Shown in pieces: positions 57,511-64,000 of a stretch of 64,000 nt of DNA. Made by a program: the position numbers and the translations under genes. Each line of letters begins with the position of its first letter. Position 1 is the stretch's first letter. The stretch covers positions 1,799,501 through 1,863,500 of the forward strand of contig JAJHZJ010000693.1 of assembly GCA_023548195.1 (NCBI GenBank), written 5' to 3'. Under the pieces are notes generated by a model. The model did not search any database and was not told the DNA's origin. It saw nothing but the letters and a program-made list of their open reading frames with translations. The DNA comes from Bettongia penicillata ogilbyi (Eukaryota > Chordata > Mammalia > Diprotodontia > Potoroidae).

Positions 57511-58984
57511 ATTCAGTACAGGATTCAGGGAGTTAGAGTGTGTCTTGTCTAATGAGGAATGTAAATTCTATAGAGAGTTCTCTCTTCCTTTATGGTCCTT
57601 TTATGTGCTAGGCTTGTGCCTTGATTGGCAGGAAATTATTAGCTCAAGCTGGTAGCTTTTCTCTTACCTCTACTAACTACAGAGCTTTTTAAATCTGCCC
57701 CCAGCTTGTGGTGGGGAGCTGCTTTGCTCCTATTGACTCAGGGGATTTATTTATCTCTGTGGGGAGATAAGTAAATGCTCCTCCCTCTTTGCCCAAGAAT
57801 GATTTCCTTCTGTGGTTTGGAAAGTTGGATTCGGTGTAAATTTTGTAAGAAACGACAAAGCAAATTAGACCTAAGTAGAGACTACATTGGTTTTAAATTC
57901 ACTGACTCTAAAGGAAATTATATCCCATGCATAATGATCCAGCTTAACCATGCACCCTAGAAGCAAATGTTGCCCAATTTCATTTCTGATTTAGTGTAGA
58001 GCATCTACTCTCTTAAGCAATATGGCTAAACAAGTCTTAACTTTGGGCATAGAATTATAATAAGCAATCCTGTCAAGTCTAACTGTATTCATTTTGTAAT
58101 TAGCAAAATGTGCTTTAGACAAGATAAAATCATCATTTTGAAATAGATGCAAAATCGTTCTTTTCAACAAAACACTGAGCTGATCCCACATTGGACTCTC
58201 CTACCGCTTGTTGGGCTGCTGGTGGAGGAGGAAATAGGAGAGGGGATAGTGTAGGAAACCTTTCCTATGGAATTCCCTTTGTGATATTATAGAATTAGTA
58301 AAACATCCTCAACCACAGATCATCGGAAATTTCATATTAAAATAAGTGGCCCAGAGGTATTTTTACTAGTATAAGTTGATTCTTTTCTGTCTTGTAAAAT
58401 ATAATTTTCCAAATAACCTTTCTAATATTATTTTGCTTGATTTTCCTTGTTTAGGTGAGCCCTACTTTTTTTTTTCTTTTCAAAGTTGGATTTACATAAC
58501 CTCTATTTTTACAAGTTATATTATTTTCTTTAATTCTCATTTAAATTCATATATAAATGATGTGAACCAGAAAAGATCTTTAGAATTTTCTTGGTATTTA
58601 CATGTATGAAATCGTGGGAATGCCAACAGGCATATATTAAGTATATATATAAGTATTCACTATAGTTATTTTATAGGCCATTTTCTAGTCAACATTTTAT
58701 TCTTTACTTTTCTTACATTGTCTCTTCATAGTTTTTATTTTCACTGCTCCTTGTCACCCACAAACCATGTATTTGACCTAGCTTCCTTGTATCTGAAATA
58801 TAGATTACTGAGGTGACTTCCCTCCCTGATCAGGAGTCAGGGAAATGGTGAGAACCACTTTAACACTGATAGGGGACATTGTGGAAATCTTAGTAGAAGC
58901 TTAAAACATAATGATGCATCTGTAAAATGCCACATAAATTTCACAATATCCTTATTTCCATTTACAGAAAATCAGTGTATTTAT

Positions 58985-59145
58985 GATCATATGTCTAGAG
59001 ATGGAAGGGACCATAGAAGTCATCTTACCCTTATAACCCCTTATCTCACTAGTGATGACAGTGAGACTTTGAGAGCCGAGGTGTCTTATCATTGCTTACA
59101 CAGACAGTAAAAGGACAGAGTCAGGATTGGAACACAGGTCTGTGC
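58985..59145 (+). repeat. CR1/L3 or MIR-like tail fragment
   Basis: CTAGAGATGGAAGGGACCAT, GAAGTCATCTTACCCTTATA, TTGAGAGCCGAGGTGTCTTA and GTCAGGATTGGAACACAGGT. Confidence 0.65.
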
Positions 59146-59952
59146 GAAGAAGTAATGGCTCCGCCACAGCCTTCTCACCCCATTTTTTCTGTCCCTGTTA
59201 TCCCCTGTGATTATTAAGAAGGGCAGAGATTCCATTTTGTCACCAGCTAATGTCCAGTACCTTTACATGCCACAAGAATCCCTGAAAAGATGTTTTTAAA
59301 CTGAGCTGACACCATTTATGTTGCCCTTCAGTGCCGGTTCATGGTAGAGATGTACTAGAAACCGTTTACACAATGTTACGTGCACAGAAGCTTTGAAGGA
59401 GCTTGCTTTCCCCGTGGCATGATTTGTAGAAAACTGGCCTTGAATCTAGGAAGGTCTGGGTCCAAGGACCTCCTCTGACTCATGATAGCCATGATACCTT
59501 GGGTAAGCATTGTACGCCTCAGGACTTCAGGCAACTCTAAGACTAGTTGTTGAGAAGACACTGACTTGAACTGATAGAGGGAATTCATTTATTCCTTCCC
59601 TAAAGTCACACAGCCAGTCTCTGGCTCTCGGACATCATGTCTTTAAGGGATTTTTTAAAAAGCATCCACAGATAGGTGACAGTCTTGCTGGATGACTCTT
59701 CTACCTCTGAGCTCAGGGAGTTCCCTGGGCTTGAGCACTAGGTACGTCCTAACTGTATCACTGCTTCACTTGTGTCCGTCAAGCCTAGCTTTGGAGATAG
59801 TGACCAGACTATTGGCTTACCATCATGATTAGTGTCTCCAAGATGGTTTCAGATGGCCCAAGAGAGGTACATTGTCTCATCTGTGGAAGGCTTTCCATTT
59901 GGGGAGTGAGGGTGGCTGCTAACAGATTTGTCTTTGGTGGTTTTTACTACAG

Positions 59953-60066
59953 GAGAGGTCAAGTCTCTGCTCCACACCTGGAGGAAGAAGCCTCTAGTGA
60001 GTCTCCTCCTCCTCCTTCTTGGGGTTTTGTGGATCCTGCCCAAAGAGCCAGCTGTTCCTGTTCCAG
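59953..60066 (+). CDS. MED13L: MED13L exon 8 (about codons 391-429)
   Basis: This 114-base exon follows TACTACAG and encodes the second part of a split lysine codon, then [37 protein letters not shown] and AG of a split arginine codon. LEEE, the W.FVDP.QR motif and CSCSR match human MED13L; the segment between is variable. It contains a run of four CCT proline codons (60005-60016). The donor is GTGGGT, weaker than the others, with purine-rich intron following. Phase 2 remains for the next exon, which is not in the window. Confidence 0.95.
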
Positions 60067-60494
60067 GTGGGTAGGGGAAAGGCTTGGGGGTGGGAGGGAG
60101 CAGCTCTTTTCAGCTATTTCACGAACTTGGCTTCATGTTTGCTTCTGTGATTGTGGCTGCCAGATCTGCAAATGTCAGAAATGACAACTCCAAGGATGTC
60201 CTCCCCTCATTTCAACCAGAATGGCTCAAATGAAGCTCATCATATTTCCCCCAACTAACTGCCCTTCTAGGATGTACCACTTCTCCGCTGCAGGCTATGC
60301 TTAGCTTTTTCATTTTTCCATGTTAGAAGAGTCACCATTGTCTTTAACCCTTTCCCCTGTATCTTCTGCTACCGAATCCTTTCAATCCTTCCTTCAGAAT
60401 TTCTCTGGTGTTAATCTCTTCCATTTCATTTGCACAACCATGACTTTAACACCCAGGGCCTTTCTCTGAATATCTGTTCCCTGCCCTTTAGTGA

Positions 60495-60650
60495 TATCTC
60501 TGCCTCTAGAAGGAGATAATACCTTTACATGGCATCTGGAGGCGTCAAAATTATGTCTTCACAGCAATTCTATGAAGGGTATAGTACACATGTTATCATC
60601 CTTATTTTGCAAATGAGAAACTCAGATTCAGAGGGATTGTGTTACTTATT
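60495..60650 (+). repeat. MIR-like SINE fragment
   Basis: AATACCTTTACATGGCATCT, CACAGCAATTCTATGAAGGG and CATCCTTATTTTGCAAATGA, with CAGATTCAGAGGGATTGTGT. Confidence 0.5.
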
Positions 60651-60949
60651 GAAATCTCCACACAACTCCTGATAAATCAGAACAAAGATGCAAAACCATC
60701 TCAAAGCTATCTCTGTGGAATCTGCATATTGGGCTCTTTCTGTTGTCCCTTGTTACTAGACCAGAATTCTGGAAGTGTTTTCCCTCCTCAAAAGCTTAGA
60801 AAAGCCACCCGACAGAACTCCAGAAGGTGGCCACTGTCAACTTACTCAGTTGTATTTCCCATAGGCCCACATATTTCTTCTCTGTTCAGACTGTAGTGAG
60901 ATTGTGTGTCCAGGGTGAGGGTGTGGGGCATGTCTTCCACTATATAGAT

Positions 60950-61095
60950 CTGAGAGTTCATGTACTCTGACTCCTTCATTTTACAGAGGAAGAAATTAAG
61001 GCTGAAATAGAGAAATAGCTTATTCAAGATCACATAGCTTATGAGTAAACCAGAACTGGAATCCAGGTTTCTTGATTCCCAGTCTTCTGATCTTT
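60950..61095 (+). repeat. CR1/L3 or MIR-like tail fragment
   Basis: CTCCTTCATTTTACAGAGGA, AGAAATTAAGGCTGAAATAG, AAGATCACATAGCTTATGAG and CAGAACTGGAATCCAGGTTT. Confidence 0.6.
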
Positions 61096-61149
61096 CCACC
61101 CTGGCCTTGAGGTAACCAAAGTAATACAAATGCAAGAAGTCAGATCCTT

Positions 61150-62220
61150 TCTTCCATCAATGTGTCAGTCAGTAAACATTTATTAAAAGCCTGTTCTGCT
61201 CCAGACTCTGTGCTGAGTGCTGGGGAGACAAAAAGATAGTCCCTGCCTTCCAGGGGCTCACAGACTAATGGGGGAGACATATAAGGATGTACCAAGAAGC
61301 TATGTACAACATAAAGAGAAGGCAAGGGAGGGAAGGCACTGGAATTAAGGGGGCTTGGGAAAGACTCTGCATAGAAAATGGGATTTTAACTGAGACTCAA
61401 AAAAAGCCAGGGAGGCCAGAAAACAAAGATGAGAAGGGAGAGCCTTCCAGGCATAAGGGATGGCCAAAGAAAATGCCTAGAGCCAACAGATAGAGGGTCT
61501 TGTTCATGGAATATGTAGGAGGCTTGTGTCTCTGCACCGAAGAAGGTGTAAGAAGACTGGAAAGGTGGGTGGGGACTAGGCTACAGAGAATTTTCTGTTT
61601 CTTCCCATAGGCAATAGGTTGTGAACCTGGGGGATGGTGTTGCCCTTTATAGTAATTGTGTGGTTTGTCATTTGTTCTCAAAGAGGACCCTGACATCAGG
61701 GGTTGACATCATTTGCAATTGACTTTGGTTTGAGTGAGGGAAGGTTGGGCAAAGTCACCAGCCTCACTTTTTCATCCAGAGCCATCTGGGTCCAGTGGTC
61801 AGATACTGATCGGGATGACTAAAGATGGCCCAGGATGCAGTGGGAGACCTTGGCCCTTTTAAATCTTTTCAAGTTCTCACTTTAAGTGCAGCAATGCTCA
61901 TTCAGTGATCCTTTAAGAAGAGATTCAAGGGATGGCCCCTTTAATTAAAAAATGTTAATAATATAGGTAGGAATCGAGGAAGATTTAGGGGAAGGACAGT
62001 GGTTCTGCTTTGGACAAGTTGAGTGTAGGATGTCTACTGGACATGTAGTTTGAGATGTCTGAAAGGCCATGGAGAGATTGGTGTGGGACTGGTAGTTCTG
62101 AGATGGTGATTAAATCCATGGGGGCTGATGGAATCTCCAAGTGAAGTGGTGTAGTGGAAGAAGAGAAGGCCTAGACGGGAGCTCTGCGGGACTTTATGCT
62201 GCAGACATCTGGAAGGCAGT
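61150..62220 (+). repeat. Most complete copy of the TTTATTAAG/GA-rich family, split by an RTE-type SINE
   Basis: Head: CAGTAAACATTTATTAAAAG, CTGAGTGCTGGGGAGACAAA, AGTCCCTGCCTTCCAGGGGC and TCACAGACTAATGGGGGAGA. Body: AGGGAAGGCACTGGAATTAA, CCTTCCAGGCATAAGGGATG, GTCTTGTTCATGGAATATGT and AGAAGACTGGAAAGGTGGGT. After the insert at 61636-61935: GGTTCTGCTTTGGACAAGTT, GTCTACTGGACATGTAGTTT and GAGATGTCTGAAAGGCCATG. The two halves join in family order. A 68-codon open frame here is not a gene. Confidence 0.75.
61636..61935 (-). mobile_element. RTE-mobilised SINE
   Basis: The + strand has TTTGTCATTTGTTCTCAAAG, GAGGACCCTGACATCAGGGG, TTTGAGTGAGGGAAGGTTGG, GCAAAGTCACCAGCCTCACT, AGAGCCATCTGGGTCCAGTG and GATGACTAAAGATGGCCCAG. 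The GTTCTC.AAGAGGAC end is shared with the RTE 3' end at 7835-7850, consistent with RTE-driven mobilisation. Confidence 0.8.
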
Positions 62221-63739
62221 GGACAAATTTCTTTATTATTTAATTTAATATATTATTTATTATATTCTTTATTATCTCGTCATTCCAGTACTATTGTCTT
62301 TCCAGTTAATATTTTCTTTTTCAAGTGAAGGGTGCCTTCGTTGGCACAGTAGATGTGTTTCAAGTAAATCTAATTAGATAATAATGCCTTAGGAATGGGT
62401 TGGTATTAAAATAACCATCAGTCACATCCCTTTGTAAGGGACATGGTCACACCCTAATTGATGTGTGTCATAGCTATGACTTTCACATATTAACTCTGTA
62501 TAAATCATAGCAGAGGGGCTCATGCATTGACACAGCCCCAGGAAATGGAAACAGAGAGCTTTCTTGGGCTCAGGAGACATGCCTTCAAGCCCGAGTTCTG
62601 ACACTGCCCAGTGTCTTAGCTATCTTCAGCACCTTTCTGGGTAGCGTTTTCTCCATCTGAACAATGAGAATAATAGCTCTGACCCCACCCATCTCCTGCC
62701 TCTGGTGGGGGAGATCTGACCTGGAGAGCTGTGCTTTGCAGCAACATTTAACCTTGAACCTTGTACTTAGTGATCATTGAATGTTTGTCTTTGGAGTTGA
62801 ATGAAGGTCACTGGGCAGCAAGGAAACTTCCTTGGGAAAGAGGGGCAGAGATGAGTGTGAGCTGCCTCAGTGAAGCTGAAAACTCTTTGAACTCAGAGAA
62901 TGAGGGTCTCTGGGAAGGCCCCCTGGTATCATTGTAAGAGGGTGAAAATGAGGAGCGAGCATTAGGCAAATAAATGTTTTCCTTGTTGCAAGCTCTCAGT
63001 GACACACATCTTTAGATAACATGGCAAGGCTTAGCCACTAAGCGCCATGCTCCAGTTAGAATGGGACATTAAAACCCAGTGGTCACTTCACCAAGAACCA
63101 TTTCTCAGTGTGGCAGGATTGTTGAAGTTGGTAACCCCAGAGAAGGTCTTTTCAGCCCTGCCAAGTCTCCATTTTGAAGAGCTTACTGTAAAATTTCCAT
63201 TGAAAGTCTTTTTAAGAAGCCAAGACCTATGGAATCTATTTCTTTAAAAAAATTATTGATGACTTTTATCTTTTTCATTGCACTGACTTCTGTGTTTTCC
63301 CACCCCACAACCATGTAAGCCCTCCCTCAAAACCAAGAAAAAGTAGTTCATCCTCTCCAGCAGACATAGCGACGGTGCCCTCCTTCCTCTCCATCTGCCC
63401 CATGAAAGTGTCACTGCATTTCTTCATTTGCTTGGGGGTGCGGGGGGCAAGATTGGGCATTGCAACTGTTCAGAATTTGATGTTCTTTTTCTTGAAGGTT
63501 GAGTTGAACCAGGGTTGTGGGTGTCAACAAATGAGACCTCGGACACCGTCTGCTTTGCCCTGCTTCTTAAATTTTTAGCCATTTGTAGCTAAGCCTTTTA
63601 GTAAATCATTGTTGTGCTGTACTCAACAGTAACCTCCTCCTGCTCCCTACCTTCCTGTGTCCTATCCAAGCACCTCTGATTAAGTAGTAACTTGCTTCCC
63701 TCTAAGGATTTGCTGTGGTAAAGACTTAGAGTTTGTCTT

Positions 63740-64000
63740 TTGATGTTTTATTGCATTTTTATTTATTTTAAAAATATTTCGCAATTACATTTTTGTCTTA
63801 ATTTTTAAAATTTTTGGTTTCAAACTCTTTCCCTGTTTACCCTCCTTCACGCATTGACAAGGCAAGAAATACAAGATCTATTATATGTATAAAGTCGTGC
63901 AGAACATATTTCTGCGTTAGCCATATTGTGGAAAAATAATACAAGAAAAATAAGGAAAAATATGCCTAAGTCTCCACTCTTAGTCTGTGAGTTCTCTGAT
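63740..64000 (-). mobile_element. L1 3' end, antisense, cut by window edge
   Basis: GGTTTCAAACTCTTTCCCTG, TTTACCCTCCTTCACGCATT, GACAAGGCAAGAAATACAAG, AAAGTCGTGCAGAACATATT and TTAGCCATATTGTGGAAAAA are the antisense order of the marsupial L1 3' UTR, comparable with 8130-8300. The element continues beyond the window. Confidence 0.8.

Larger units (their letters stand above)
57046..59952 (+). other. MED13L: MED13L intron 7
   Basis: 2,907 bases, GTAAGT to TTTTTACTACAG. It holds a sense SINE at 57310-57510 and a CR1/L3 tail at 58985-59145. The rest is unassigned AT-rich sequence, including 57515-58980 and 59150-59950. Confidence 0.9.
60067..64000 (+). other. MED13L: MED13L intron 8, 5' part
   Basis: Starts GTGGGT and runs out of the window. 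I looked for the next exon (human product beginning HKLLKR) and did not find it. It contains MIR/CR1 tails, a composite repeat at 61150-62220 and an antisense L1 end at 63740-64000. Bases 62225-63735 are unassigned. Confidence 0.85.

Noticed and set aside
47511..60066. Assignment to the paralogue MED13
   Set aside because: [10 protein letters not shown], the acidic GYDDDF stretch, [10 protein letters not shown] and [16 protein letters not shown] follow MED13L; MED13 differs at many of these positions.
59825..60184. 119-codon frame starting with ATG at 59825
   Set aside because: The real coding part is exon 8 (59953-60066); the flanks are intron read-through.
60067..64000. Next MED13L exon (exon 9) inside the window
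   Set aside because: No forward frame after an AG shows the expected HKLLKR-type start or the downstream HKTAERQEK-like text.

Overview
The window is nuclear DNA from a mammal, most likely a marsupial. It is non-coding and AT-rich, and the only protein-coding gene I can support is on the + strand: five consecutive internal exons of MED13L (Mediator complex subunit 13-like, also called THRAP2). The marsupial call rests on the repeats: the ~250-base tRNA-type SINE whose 3' end reads ...ATGACTGAACAA, L1 and RTE retrotransposons of the type abundant in opossum-like genomes, an RTE-mobilised SINE, and plentiful old L2, CR1/L3 and MIR-like copies. These assignments come from pattern recognition, not a database search. 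I cannot tell which marsupial it is.

Layout: bases 1-47510 lie inside one long intron (the one before exon 4, intron 3 by human numbering). Exons follow at 47511-47656, 52204-52398, 52743-52931, 56883-57045 and 59953-60066, matching human exons 4-8 (about codons 160-429). All have AG/GT borders and their phases join without a frame break. The rest, 60067-64000, is the start of the next intron. No gene start, promoter, poly(A) site or other coding gene was recognised. The encoded part belongs to the N-terminal domain of MED13L, the subunit that ties the CDK8 kinase module to core Mediator. It includes a TPPTSP phosphodegron motif just before the end of exon 6.

The long intron is a layered record of retrotransposition. 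The clearest structure is at 7815-13640. An RTE element (minus strand) was split by an L1 (minus strand, 8124-12702) that left a 13-base target-site duplication (11 of 13 matching). That L1 keeps its 5' end with an AAGATGGCGG box, ORF1, the ORF2 endonuclease and the ORF2 C-terminal part, but the reverse-transcriptase domain is missing. A solo-LTR-like insert splits an L2 at 14330-16215. Further L1 pieces lie on both strands: 23640-25440 and 27838-30690 in sense; 1060-1745, 26080-26700, 31440-32900, 33550-34890, 36640-36920 and 63740-64000 in antisense. Two retrocopies of 7SL (SRP) RNA lie at 37702-38027 and 48401-48690.

I did not find a previously undescribed biological system. The points most worth a second look are the RT-less L1 nested in the RTE, the paired 7SL copies, the proline-codon run in exon 8 and several repeat-poor intronic blocks that could be conserved regulatory DNA.
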